Both the position numbers and the translations under genes were made by a program. Shown in pieces: positions 8,690 through 17,323 of a DNA stretch of 64,000 nucleotides; positions within the stretch are counted from its first letter, which is position 1; each line of letters begins with the position of its first letter. Under the pieces are notes generated by a model that was not told the origin of the DNA, searched no databases, and saw only the letters and a program-made list of their open reading frames with translations. The DNA is from Acidimicrobiales bacterium (lineage in GTDB: Bacteria; Actinomycetota; Acidimicrobiia; Acidimicrobiales; SZUA-35), in the NCBI GenBank assembly GCA_013003535.1, contig JABDIY010000049.1, positions 124,001-188,000 on the forward strand. Reading direction: 5' to 3'.

Positions 8690-9541
8690 CTACTTTCCGA
8701 GCTTGCCGGCGAGGTGCACGCGGTTACCGAGGACGAATGCTGCAAGAAACATGGCCGTAGCCACGAGGACGATGGTGGAGCCAGAGGGCAGGTCGAGATG
8801 GAAACTCAGGTTCATTCCCACGAACCCACTGACCGCACCAACGGCGGTGGCGATCAACAGCATCGTTGAGAAGCTGTCGGTTAGCATCCGGGCCACTACG
8901 GCAGGAACCACCAGCGTGGCTGCGATGAGGGTCACTCCGATCACGCTCATGGTGGCCAGCACGGTTGCGGCCAGCACGATCATGAGCAACACCTCAACTA
9001 ACGTAGTGTTCACACCGGAGGCTTCGGCCACTTCCTCGTCGAAGGTGGTGAAGAGCAACGGTCGGTAGCCGAACGCAACCAAGGCAACAGCTGTCAGCGA
9101 AACCCCGGCTACCAGCCACACGTCACCGGCATTGACGCCAAGGATGTTGCCGAACAGCAGGGCGTCAGCGTTCTTTCCTGGTGACCCGTACTTCTGAACC
9201 ACCGCAATGCCGAGTGCAAAGGACGCAGTGGTGACAACACCGATCGCTGCATCTGACCCGATGGGTCGACGCCGAACGATTCCACCGATCGCCAGGGCGG
9301 TCACGACGCCCCAGGTTCCGGCTCCCAGGAAGAGGTTCACCCCGACCAAACCGGCAACTGCGTAGCCGCCAAAGATCGCATGGGAGAGCCCGTGCCCGAT
9401 GTAACTCATGTTGCGCAGCACCACATAACAACCCACAAGGCCACACAAGGCTCCGGCCAGGGTGGCCACGATGACACCGTTGCGAAAGAACTGGAACTCA
9501 TACGGACCGAAGAGATCGACGGCGGCGAAAAACTGGGTCAC
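8690..9541 (-). CDS. znuB: Metal ABC transporter permease, ZnuB-like (ABC-3 family)
   Basis: Membrane subunit of a zinc or manganese importer. The 283-residue protein has eight to nine hydrophobic segments and typical ABC-3 family stretches (GHGLSHAIFGGYAVAGL and ATMSVIGVTLIAATLVVPAV). Its GTG start overlaps the znuC stop as GTGA, so translation is coupled. The metal cannot be decided from this subunit; the znuA histidine ligands favour zinc. Confidence 0.9.
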   Translation of the reverse strand: MTQFFAAVDLFGPYEFQFFRNGVIVATLAGALCGLVGCYVVLRNMSYIGHGLSHAIFGGYAVAGLVGVNLFLGAGTWGVVTALAIGGIVRRRPIGSDAAIGVVTTASFALGIAVVQKYGSPGKNADALLFGNILGVNAGDVWLVAGVSLTAVALVAFGYRPLLFTTFDEEVAEASGVNTTLVEVLLMIVLAATVLATMSVIGVTLIAATLVVPAVVARMLTDSFSTMLLIATAVGAVSGFVGMNLSFHLDLPSGSTIVLVATAMFLAAFVLGNRVHLAGKLGK

Positions 9542-10392
9542 AACCCGCTCACCCGTTTGGCGGATGGCACCGTGGTGAGGGCGGGGTTGTCAACGCTGCT
9601 GTTGTAACCGGCGTCCACCACAACCCGCATGCCGGCATGTTCGAGAATCTTCATCGGCGAGCCGTAGGTCTGTTCGAGGATGGACGGGGTGAGGACACGT
9701 TCGGGCGAGCCCGCACCCAGAATGCGCGTATTCAGACAGACCACAATTGGCAGATGGGCGGCAATCCCGTTCAGGTCGTGGGTGGACAGAACTACCGTCA
9801 CGCCTTCGGCATTGAGATCGGCCAGCAGATGCAGGACCTCGTGGCGGGTCTTCACGTCGAGACCAGAAGTTGGTTCATCCAGGAAGATCGTCTCCGCGCC
9901 TGTGAAGAGCGCACGGGCAAGAAACACACGCTGCTGCTGCCCACCGGAGAGATCGCGAATGTGGCGATCAGCGAGCCCGTGGAGTCCCAATCGTTCCAGG
10001 ACATCCAAAATCTCGACCCGTTCGTTCTTCGTGATCCATGGTGTCTTCCAGCCTCTGGACCGGGCCATCCCGACACATTCGGAAACGGTGACAGGGAAGT
10101 TCCAGTCGATTCGCTCCACTTGGGGAACGAAGCCGATCGTCATTCCTCTACTCCTGGCGACGGTTCCGTGAGAAGGCTTCAGACTGCCCAGGAGCACCCT
10201 GAGAAGTGTGCTCTTCCCAGAACCCGAGGGTCCAACGATCCCGATGAGATCGCCCCGCTCCACCGTGAGGTTGATGTCATCGAGCACATTGGGACCGGTG
10301 GCGAAGGCAACCGAGAGACTCCGGGCCTCTATCAACGCTTCGCCCGCCGGGGTCAGCGTTCTGCGGTTCATCAGACTGCTGGGGGTATTCAT
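9538..10392 (-). CDS. znuC: Metal ABC transporter ATP-binding protein, ZnuC-like
   Basis: Cytoplasmic ATPase of the znu importer. Walker A (GPSGSGKST), the signature LSGGQQQR, Walker B with D-loop (IFLDEPTSGLD) and the H-loop STHD are all intact. The ATG at 10392 is preferred over a start at 10491 because GGAG lies about 6 nt upstream and the extra N-terminal stretch is not ABC-like; this gives 284 residues. The C-terminal tail of about 50 residues beyond the ABC domain ends in unstructured sequence. It sits 22 bp after znuA and overlaps znuB by 4 nt. Confidence 0.92.
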   Translation of the reverse strand: MNTPSSLMNRRTLTPAGEALIEARSLSVAFATGPNVLDDINLTVERGDLIGIVGPSGSGKSTLLRVLLGSLKPSHGTVARSRGMTIGFVPQVERIDWNFPVTVSECVGMARSRGWKTPWITKNERVEILDVLERLGLHGLADRHIRDLSGGQQQRVFLARALFTGAETIFLDEPTSGLDVKTRHEVLHLLADLNAEGVTVVLSTHDLNGIAAHLPIVVCLNTRILGAGSPERVLTPSILEQTYGSPMKILEHAGMRVVVDAGYNSSVDNPALTTVPSAKRVSGL

Positions 10393-10414
10393 GGTTTCTC
10401 CAGACCGAGTGGCG

Positions 10415-11479
10415 TCATTGCGGGTATGTGGCCAGGTCAGGTCCAACCTGGCGCAGTTCGAGGTTGCGAATCGCCGAAGAGTCTCCACCAAGGGCGTCGG
10501 TCATCGTGATGAAGTTGAAGCGCATGAGCCCTAGCCAAGAGTGCTCGGGATCACCCGGTTCACCGGGGAGGTCGTCGTCTCGGAGTTCGTCGATGTAGGT
10601 GGCGCCGGTTTCCTTGGCCACCTGCTCCAGGACTGGCGAAGGAAAAACTTCGGACCCAAAGACGGCGGGCACGGATTCGGCGCGAATTTGCTCGATGAGC
10701 CGAACGACCTCCGCCGGTGTGGGCTCGCCGAAGTCCGCCGGCTGAATGGCACCGATCACGGTCCAACCATAGGTATCGGCGAAATAAGCGTACGCATCGT
10801 GGTAGGTGACGAGCTTCCGATCGGCCTCTGCAATGGTGGCGAACGCTTCCCCGATAGCGACGTCGAGATCATCGACGATGGCGGCGAACTCGGCGTAATT
10901 CGCCTCGTACTGTGCCGCTCCAGAAGGGTCGACCGCCCGCATGGTCTCCATGATCCGTTCGGCGTACCCCTTGGCGAGGAGAGGGTCGGTCCACAAGTGA
11001 GGGTTGGGTTTACCTTCCGCCTCGGGGAAGGAAAAGTCGAATTTGAACTCCGCTGCGGTAATCGTGGCATCCCCCAGTTCCACCAGCAGCGCCGAATCAT
11101 CCATGTTCCCCACGGCCAAGTCTCTGGTGGGTTCCTCGAGCTGCAGGCCGTTGATGAACACCACGTCGGCATTGGCCAGCGCTGAGGCCGCCGAGGGCGG
11201 TGGCTCGAAGGTATGGCTGTTGGTACCTTCTGGCACGAGACCGACGATCGTGGCTCTATCACCAATCACGCTGGAAGCGATTGAAGTGATTGGAGCCACG
11301 GTGGTGACCACGAGGGTTTCGTTGCCGCTCTCGAGCGTCGCAGCACGGTCCACGGATCCGCCGGCCGACCCGCAGGCGGTCGCAATCAGAACTGCCGCGA
11401 TCACACCCAATGTTGAGAGCCGTCCGAATGGCATTCGAGGCGTGTTTTGGGTAATGGTGTTCCGGGCCGTCGCTTCCAT
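10415..11479 (-). CDS. znuA: Zinc ABC transporter substrate-binding lipoprotein, ZnuA-like
   Basis: Cluster A-I metal-binding protein delivering Zn2+ (or Mn2+) to ZnuBC. The leader ends in a lipobox (ATAC, cysteine at residue 36 of the 354-residue form). Metal ligands are seen in NSHTFEPPPS, NPHLWTDP and YHDAYAYFADTYG, with an acidic fourth position further on (GSEVFPSP or the DDDLPGE segment). There is no His-rich loop. The ATG at 11479 lies 15 nt after a perfect palindromic operator candidate; longer in-frame starts would read through it. First gene of znuA-znuC-znuB. Confidence 0.92.
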   Translation of the reverse strand: MEATARNTITQNTPRMPFGRLSTLGVIAAVLIATACGSAGGSVDRAATLESGNETLVVTTVAPITSIASSVIGDRATIVGLVPEGTNSHTFEPPPSAASALANADVVFINGLQLEEPTRDLAVGNMDDSALLVELGDATITAAEFKFDFSFPEAEGKPNPHLWTDPLLAKGYAERIMETMRAVDPSGAAQYEANYAEFAAIVDDLDVAIGEAFATIAEADRKLVTYHDAYAYFADTYGWTVIGAIQPADFGEPTPAEVVRLIEQIRAESVPAVFGSEVFPSPVLEQVAKETGATYIDELRDDDLPGEPGDPEHSWLGLMRFNFITMTDALGGDSSAIRNLELRQVGPDLATYPQ

Positions 11480-11494
11480 AAGCACGGTCCACAC

Positions 11495-11515
11495 TATTGC
11501 GAACTGTTCGCAATA
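11495..11515. promoter_or_regulatory. Perfect 10-1-10 palindrome, putative Zur/Fur-family operator of znuACB
   Basis: The arms TATTGCGAAC and GTTCGCAATA are exact reverse complements around a single central base. The geometry fits a Fur-superfamily dimer site, although the bases differ from the mycobacterial Zur box. Its proximal end overlaps a -10-like TAGTGT that would drive znuA, so binding should repress transcription. It lies in the divergent region with the Gfo/Idh operon. Confidence 0.6.
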
Positions 11516-11636
11516 ACTCCCTCGAATTTTGTTTATCACTAAATTGGCCGATCCACCCCCGGTTCGGTGCAGAATGGGCAGCTATGGCCAGCGGCACGAG
11601 GTACAGCAGGGCCGAGAAAGAAGTTCATTACGCCAA

Positions 11637-13199
11637 ATGTTGACCTATACCACCAAGACAAGTGCCCCTCCCCCGCCGGGCGCTCCCACCGCATCGATTC
11701 GGGTAGTCCACGGACCGCTGAGCGATTTGGAGTCGAGCGACCTCCAATCGTTCGCTCATGGCGGTGGAGTCGTATTGTTCACTCCAGCCCCCGACAGCGC
11801 CCCCGACGTGGCGCTGGCCGGGGCTCGCATCACCGACGTTCTGCCCCGCACGGAATGGATCGTCACGCTGGCCGACCGTCCCGAACGTGTTCGCCTCGCC
11901 GACGAAGTCCCTATCTCTTCTCCGGTTCTGACCCTGCAGCCAACGCTCGACACCGCTGAAGTGGCCGCGACCACGAGCATTCGTTTTGAGCACCGGCCCA
12001 CAATCCTCCTCCGTCGCCACGGCGCCGGGACGGTGATCACCACTGGGTTCGATACCGCAGCACTACGCCGCCACCTCGTACTCGGCCCGTTCATCCAACG
12101 ATTGGCCCGCCCGAGCTTCGCTCCCGCCGCAACCGAGCTCGGCGTAGCGGTCATCGGCTACGGGCCCTATGGCGGAATGGGCTATTACCACGGCCTTGCC
12201 ACCACCGAGACCGAGGGTCTGGCGCTCGTTGCCGCCGCCGACACCGTTCCACAACGCTTGGATGCCGCCAGAGTTGATTTCCCAAACCTGGTAGCACACG
12301 CAGACGGCACATCTGTTGCGGCCGACACCAACGTGGATGTTGCGATCGTGGCAACGCCACCGGCGTTCCACGCAGGGCTCGCTCTCGAGCTTCTCCGAGC
12401 CGGCAAACACGTAGTGGTAGAGAAGCCAATGTGCCTCACCTCCGCCGACGCCGAACGCCTCATCACTACCGCCCAGGAAGTGGAGCGAACCATCACGGTC
12501 CACCAGAGCCGACGATGGGACCAAGACTGGCTGGCCGTCCGTCGTGTAATCGCCCAGGATCGCATTGGCGAGGTGTTCAACATCGAAACGTTCGTGGGCG
12601 GATTTGAGCATCCCTGCAGGGCCTGGCACTCCGAAGACTCGATCTCCGGCGGTGCGGTCTATGACTGGGGCTCACATCACGTTGACTGGATCCTTCAACT
12701 GTTTGGATCCGCGCCCCAGCGGCTGATGTGCACTGCCCACACCCGTGTGTGGCTGGACACTTCCAATGTGGACCAACTTTCCCTCTGGATGCAGTGGGCC
12801 GACGGCCGCGAAGCGACATTCCGCCAAAGTGATGTGTGTGCAATCCGGCGGCCCAAGTTTCATATCGAAGGAACTGAAGGAACGCTGCAGGGGCACTACG
12901 CACCAGTGACCACTCACACCATTACTCCAGGGCGGGGCTACCGAAACCAGGTTTCCCACCACGCTGAGGCACCTGTCAGCTTGCTCTTGGCCAGCTATGA
13001 CGGCGAGCACGGACTCATCGAGAGCACCATCCCCCCAGCTCCGCATCCGGGTTGGGGTTTCCACCAGAACCTAGCCAATCACCTCCTCTTGGGAGAGCCA
13101 CTCGCCGTGCTCCCCCAGCAATCGCTCGACGTGGTCCGAGTTCTCGAAGCCGCCCACAGATCCGGCGCCAATGGCGGCGAACTCATCGAACTCGCCTGA
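11637..13199 (+). CDS. Gfo/Idh/MocA oxidoreductase with ThuA-like N-terminal extension
   Basis: The C-terminal two thirds are a Gfo/Idh/MocA-type NAD(P)-dependent sugar or polyol dehydrogenase: GVAVIGYGPYGGMGY forms the nucleotide loop, EKPMCLTSADAE is the EKP motif, and GGAVYDWGSHHVDWIL carries the catalytic-region D-x-x-x-H pattern. The first 165 or so residues precede the Rossmann fold and resemble a ThuA/class-I-amidotransferase-like sandwich (DLQSFAHGGGVVLFTP, then GAGTVITTGFD); this is inferred by eye. The start is uncertain: ATG 11637 has a purine-rich GAGAAAGAAG upstream, whereas ATG 11574 fits a promoter with -10 TAAATT at 11540. First gene of a four-gene operon. Confidence 0.82.
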   Translation: MLTYTTKTSAPPPPGAPTASIRVVHGPLSDLESSDLQSFAHGGGVVLFTPAPDSAPDVALAGARITDVLPRTEWIVTLADRPERVRLADEVPISSPVLTLQPTLDTAEVAATTSIRFEHRPTILLRRHGAGTVITTGFDTAALRRHLVLGPFIQRLARPSFAPAATELGVAVIGYGPYGGMGYYHGLATTETEGLALVAAADTVPQRLDAARVDFPNLVAHADGTSVAADTNVDVAIVATPPAFHAGLALELLRAGKHVVVEKPMCLTSADAERLITTAQEVERTITVHQSRRWDQDWLAVRRVIAQDRIGEVFNIETFVGGFEHPCRAWHSEDSISGGAVYDWGSHHVDWILQLFGSAPQRLMCTAHTRVWLDTSNVDQLSLWMQWADGREATFRQSDVCAIRRPKFHIEGTEGTLQGHYAPVTTHTITPGRGYRNQVSHHAEAPVSLLLASYDGEHGLIESTIPPAPHPGWGFHQNLANHLLLGEPLAVLPQQSLDVVRVLEAAHRSGANGGELIELA

Positions 13200-13242
13200 T
13201 GCCTCCCAGACCTATCGCCGCCGGAATCGATGGCTTGGGGTT

Positions 13243-14238
13243 GTGAGCCCGACCAGCACTCCTCTGGGTATCGGCGTGATCGGGGGCCGGTCTACCGTGG
13301 CCGAACTCGCCATACTCCCGGCCATCAGGGCAAGCCCCAAGGTCCGGCTCGCTGCGATCGCCTCCGTGGGCGGGCCACTGAAGGAACCCTGGGCAGCGGC
13401 CGGGGTCAGCAGCTACGAAGCGGTCATCGAACACCCCGACGTTGAGGCCGTCTACATCCCCCTGCCAAACGGACTTCATGCGCTGTGGGCCGAGCGATGC
13501 GCGCAAGCCGGCAAACATGTCCTGTGCGAAAAGCCGATCGCCCGTACCGCCGCTGAAGCTGCGCTCATGGCATCGGTGGCCACCGCACAAAACACCCTGC
13601 TGGTAGAAGCGTGGATGACCCCGTTCGACGCCCGTTGGAGCGAGGCTCTGAACATTGCCAGACGTGGTGATCTTGGGGCGATCCACCGCATCGATACATC
13701 GTTCACGTTCACTCTCGGCCCGGCTCACACAAACAACTACCGCTGGGACCCACAGCACGGCGGGGGCGCGTTATTGGACGTCGGCATCTATTGCCTGGGC
13801 CCCGCCGTGGAACTCTGGGGGTCGCAGCCGTCCAAGATCCAGGCAGCGATGACGCAGACTGCGGGGGGTGTTGACCATACAACTGCTGCAACTCTCGTTT
13901 GGGACGAAGCGAGAAGTGCAACCATTCGCTGCTCATTTGCTGAGCCGGAACGCCAACTCCTCCAGATCGACGGTGATTGTGGCACGCTAAAAATCCATCG
14001 TGGCGCCCACACCGGCGGCGAAAGTCGTTCAGAGATCAGCCTCGTCACCGACGTGGAGGGTTCCAAAACCTTGACGACAGACGTTAACAACCCATACGCC
14101 GAAATGCTGGAAGCGTTTGCTGATTCGGTACGGAGAACCCGGGCATGGCCGCGCCCGATTCAGCGTTCGGTCGAGATGCTTCAGCTCATCGACCAGATCC
14201 GAGCGGCAACCGACCCCGTAGACCACCGCCTCCAATGA
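13243..14238 (+). CDS. Gfo/Idh/MocA family oxidoreductase
   Basis: Standard-length family member. It has an N-terminal Rossmann loop (LGIGVIGGRSTVAEL, lacking the usual third glycine), the EKP motif (CEKPIARTAAEA), and GGGALLDVGIYCLGPAVELWG in the substrate domain, resembling the dihydrodiol-dehydrogenase/xylose-dehydrogenase branch. The substrate is unknown. The start is ambiguous: GTG 13243 gives a compact N-terminus, while ATG 13171 would overlap the upstream gene by 29 nt. The stop overlaps the next start as ATGA. It is clearly divergent from its upstream neighbour, so they are not a recent duplicate. Confidence 0.88.
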   Translation: MSPTSTPLGIGVIGGRSTVAELAILPAIRASPKVRLAAIASVGGPLKEPWAAAGVSSYEAVIEHPDVEAVYIPLPNGLHALWAERCAQAGKHVLCEKPIARTAAEAALMASVATAQNTLLVEAWMTPFDARWSEALNIARRGDLGAIHRIDTSFTFTLGPAHTNNYRWDPQHGGGALLDVGIYCLGPAVELWGSQPSKIQAAMTQTAGGVDHTTAATLVWDEARSATIRCSFAEPERQLLQIDGDCGTLKIHRGAHTGGESRSEISLVTDVEGSKTLTTDVNNPYAEMLEAFADSVRRTRAWPRPIQRSVEMLQLIDQIRAATDPVDHRLQ

Positions 14239-15137
14239 CTCCTACCGCCTCATTCGTTTCGCTGCCCTCGGGTGTCGCGCTGCACACACTTCATTGGCAA
14301 CCTCCAAACCATACGGAGCCGCGTACGCCCTGGGTGCTCACCCACGGTCTGGCATCCAACGCCCGGCTTTGGGACGGCGCGGCTCGGCGGCTAGCCCACC
14401 ATGGGCACCCTGTGGTAACCGTCGATCAACGGGGTCACGGGCAATCCTCCAAACCCGAGATCGGCTATGACGTAGCCACCTGCGCCGATGATCTCGCCTT
14501 TCTCATCAGCGAACTGGGTTTGAAGAACCCAGCTGTTGCCGGTCAGAGTTGGGGCGGAAACGTCGTGCTCGAACTTGCTCATCGACACCCTGAGCTGGTC
14601 GCCCAAATCTGCTGCGTCGATGGGGGGTTCATCGACCTTCAATCCCAGTTCCCGACGTGGGAGGAGTGCGAGATATCGCTGGCACCGCCAGCCCTCCTTG
14701 GCACCCCGGCTGCCGAGGTCGAAGCCTGGATCGCCCGCAGCACTGCCGATTGGCCCGAAGAGGGACGAGCGGGCACGTTGTCGAACTTCGAGATCCAACC
14801 CGACGGAACCATCGCTCCGTTGTTGACATTCGACCGGCATATGGCGGTGCTCCGAGGACTCTGGGAGCATCGGCCGTTTGAGATTTTCGGCGCCATCGAG
14901 GTGCCAGCGCTCTTGATCGCAGCGGGCGAGCACAACGACCCTCGGACCGAGGACCGAGAACGCACAATCGCTCGGGCGCTGTCTCTGCTACCTACTGGTC
15001 GGGCCGAATGGTTTATCCCCGCCCATCACGACGTGCATGCCCAACATCCAGCCGCGGTTGCCGATCTGCTTCATCGTGCCGTTACGCGGCCGGGCTTCTA
15101 CCACCGTCCTTCCGCTACACCTGAGGCGCCGAAATGA
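14235..15137 (+). CDS. Alpha/beta hydrolase
   Basis: A 300-residue alpha/beta-hydrolase fold protein. It has the oxyanion-region LTHGLASNARLWD, the DQRGHGQSS strand-turn, the nucleophile elbow GQSWGG (serine nucleophile), and a late histidine in PAHHDVHAQHP; the acid is probably the aspartate in the AGEHNDPRT segment. The substrate cannot be deduced. ATG 14235 overlaps the preceding stop (ATGA), and the next gene again starts in an ATGA overlap. An upstream in-frame start would lie deep inside the previous gene. Confidence 0.9.
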   Translation: MTPTASFVSLPSGVALHTLHWQPPNHTEPRTPWVLTHGLASNARLWDGAARRLAHHGHPVVTVDQRGHGQSSKPEIGYDVATCADDLAFLISELGLKNPAVAGQSWGGNVVLELAHRHPELVAQICCVDGGFIDLQSQFPTWEECEISLAPPALLGTPAAEVEAWIARSTADWPEEGRAGTLSNFEIQPDGTIAPLLTFDRHMAVLRGLWEHRPFEIFGAIEVPALLIAAGEHNDPRTEDRERTIARALSLLPTGRAEWFIPAHHDVHAQHPAAVADLLHRAVTRPGFYHRPSATPEAPK

Positions 15138-16429
15138 CACTGCCCCGCCTACTTGTTCTCATGGGCTCGGGTGAAACCGCTCCCACCATGAAGGCGCCTC
15201 ACCGCGAGATATTCGAACGGATCGGTGGCCACCACGATCACGGAACGCCGATCAAGGCAGTCCTTCTGGACACGCCCTTCGGTTTCCAGGAGAACGCACC
15301 AATCCTGGCTGAAAAGGCCATCGAGTACTTTCGAGATTCAACGTTCCGAGAGGTTGAGGTTGCCGGTGTCGGCCGGACCGACACCGGCGACATCGTGGCT
15401 CTGGAATCGGGGATCGCCAGAATTCGCTCAGCTGAGTGGGTATTCGCCGGTCCCGGCAGTCCAACATTTGCCCTTTCCCAATGGGTGGGTACTCCCATTC
15501 CGGATCTGCTACGACAGAAACTCCGGACCGGCGGTGTTGTGGTTTTCTCCTCTGCCGCAGCACTCACGACCGGCGTCAAGACCGTTCCGGTCTATGAGAT
15601 CTACAAGGTTGGGATCGACCCCTTTTGGCTCGACGGGTTGAACCTGCTCGCCGAGGTCGGCATCAATGCGGCCGTGATTCCCCATTACAACAACACTGAA
15701 GGCGGTAACCACGACACCCGCTTCTGTTATCTCGGTGAGCGTCGGCTCGCGTTGCTCGAACCCGATCTGCCAGGCGACGCCTTCGTGCTCGGAATCGACG
15801 AGCACACCGGGATCATCATGGACCTCGACGCCGACACCGCCGAGATCATTGGCCGTGGCGTTGTGACCCTCCGACGCGATGGAGTCTCGTTCGAAATCCC
15901 CTCCGGTGGAAAGGTGGAGCTCGATATCATCCGGTCCGGAGGCGATCGAAACGTCGTTCGGGTGATCGACTCGGCGGCTGAGGCAGAGTCAATCGATGGT
16001 GACGAGAATAAAATCGTACCTGTGGCCGAGTCGCTCCAAGCCACACAGTCTCAATGCGAAAAGGCATTCGAGGCTGCCATGCAAGCTCGCAACGCCGACG
16101 CCGCTGTTGCGGCGGTTCTGGACCTCGACACTGCGATTCTCGAGTGGTCCCGTGACACACTGCAATCCGACCAAGTCGACCGAGCACGCTCGGCGCTGCG
16201 ATCGATGGTGATCCGCCTTGGAAGCGCTGCGAAGGGTGGACTCACCGATGTCCGCGAGGTGATTGGCCCCGTGGTGGAGGCGGCGTTGGAGGCCCGCCGG
16301 ATAGCCCGCCAAGAAAAGGCGTGGGCCGTCTCGGACTCTCTCCGGGATGGTCTGGACAACGCTGGTATCGAAGTCCGCGACACGTCTGATGGGGTTGAGT
16401 GGGTCGTTCGCGCGTCGTCTACGAGTTGA
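15134..16429 (+). CDS. Peptidase-E/cyanophycinase-like protein fused to a CysS C-terminal-like domain
   Basis: Residues 1 to about 230 look like a class-I-amidotransferase-like (DJ-1/PfpI, S51 peptidase E or cyanophycinase) fold: VLMGSGETAPTM at the start, FAGPGSPTFAL, and the expected nucleophile elbow VVFSSAAALTTG, where serine would be the nucleophile. Residues about 310-430 are helical and end in KAWAVSDSLRDGLDNAGIEV followed by DTSDGVEW, which closely resembles the C-terminal tail of cysteinyl-tRNA synthetase. No HIGH/KMSKS synthetase core is present, so this is not a CysRS. Function is unknown. Last gene of the four-gene operon, coupled by ATGA. Confidence 0.8.
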   Translation: MTLPRLLVLMGSGETAPTMKAPHREIFERIGGHHDHGTPIKAVLLDTPFGFQENAPILAEKAIEYFRDSTFREVEVAGVGRTDTGDIVALESGIARIRSAEWVFAGPGSPTFALSQWVGTPIPDLLRQKLRTGGVVVFSSAAALTTGVKTVPVYEIYKVGIDPFWLDGLNLLAEVGINAAVIPHYNNTEGGNHDTRFCYLGERRLALLEPDLPGDAFVLGIDEHTGIIMDLDADTAEIIGRGVVTLRRDGVSFEIPSGGKVELDIIRSGGDRNVVRVIDSAAEAESIDGDENKIVPVAESLQATQSQCEKAFEAAMQARNADAAVAAVLDLDTAILEWSRDTLQSDQVDRARSALRSMVIRLGSAAKGGLTDVREVIGPVVEAALEARRIARQEKAWAVSDSLRDGLDNAGIEVRDTSDGVEWVVRASSTS

Positions 16430-16453
16430 GCCCCAGCGGCGCCCGGGATTTAA

Positions 16454-17323
16454 TCATGCCTCTGCGTCGTCTTCGATAAGAACCTTGGTGAGATCGATGG
16501 CGAGGTCGTACACCCGCCGTTTGGGTTCGCCGGTCAGGGTGGACACCAGCGCCACCGCATCCCGGGTGCTGGCACCGTCGTTGAGCTCGGCATAGAGGAG
16601 CACGATGAGTTCTTCGTCTGTTCGAACGCTGGGTTCAGCAGATGACGGACCTACAACGATGACAAACTCACCCTTGGGCGGAACGTCGAAGTAGTGCTGA
16701 TGAAGTGAATCGAGCGTTCCCCGCTGGACATCCTGGTGCATCTTGGTGAGTTCTCTGGCCACTGACGCCATGCGGTCCTTTCCGCAGACAGCAGCTAGAT
16801 CCTCGAGGGTTCGCACCAACCGGTGAGGCGCCTCATAAACGATGACCGTTCGTGATTCGCGAGCGATGTCGCCCAGACGTCCGGCTCGTTCGGTTCCCTT
16901 GCGAGGCAGGAAACCTTCGAATGCAAACCGATCGGTTGGCAGACCGCTAAGGACCAGCGCCACGATCAGCGCCGTAGGCCCGGGAGCTACGTCGATCTCG
17001 ACTCCAGCATCAGCGGCCGCAACGATGAGACGCGACCCAGGATCGCTGATAGCCGGCATTCCGGCATCTGTGGCTAGGACGACGTTCTGGCCCTCGGCAA
17101 TCGCTTCGAGCATCCGATCGATCACGCTGTGCTCGGTGTGCTCGTTTGCCACCAACATCCGGGTCCCGGTGAACCCCAACTTCGACATCAGACCACCCGT
17201 TCGGCGAGTGTCTTCGCACAGGACGAGGTCAGCCGCAGCCAACGTCTCGCGTGCGCGATCAGTGAGGTCCCCCAAATTTCCAAGGGGTGTTCCTACCAGT
17301 GTGAGTTTGCCGCTCACTCGCAT
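16454..17323 (-). CDS. rsmI: 16S rRNA (cytidine-1402-2'-O)-methyltransferase RsmI
   Basis: RsmI 2'-O-methylates C1402 in the decoding centre of 16S rRNA. The sequence shows the tetrapyrrole-methylase fold: VGTPLGNLGDLTDRA at the N-terminus, LCEDTRRTGGL, TDAGMPAISDPG, and the IEVDVAPGPTA-like stretch (EIDVAPGPTALI), followed by the C-terminal GEFVIVVG segment. At 289 residues it is the usual length, including the C-terminal helical extension. Its start overlaps the DUF192 gene by 10 nt, so the two are co-translated. Confidence 0.95.
   Translation of the reverse strand: MRVSGKLTLVGTPLGNLGDLTDRARETLAAADLVLCEDTRRTGGLMSKLGFTGTRMLVANEHTEHSVIDRMLEAIAEGQNVVLATDAGMPAISDPGSRLIVAAADAGVEIDVAPGPTALIVALVLSGLPTDRFAFEGFLPRKGTERAGRLGDIARESRTVIVYEAPHRLVRTLEDLAAVCGKDRMASVARELTKMHQDVQRGTLDSLHQHYFDVPPKGEFVIVVGPSSAEPSVRTDEELIVLLYAELNDGASTRDAVALVSTLTGEPKRRVYDLAIDLTKVLIEDDAEA

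Noticed and set aside
11495-11515. Calling the palindrome a canonical mycobacterial Zur box
   Set aside because: The mycobacterial Zur box has AT-rich TGATAATGATTATCA-type arms, but here the arms are TATTGCGAAC/GTTCGCAATA; only the family-like geometry is supported.
11637-14238. Regarding the two Gfo/Idh genes as a recent tandem duplication
   Set aside because: They share only family motifs and differ in length and N-terminal structure.
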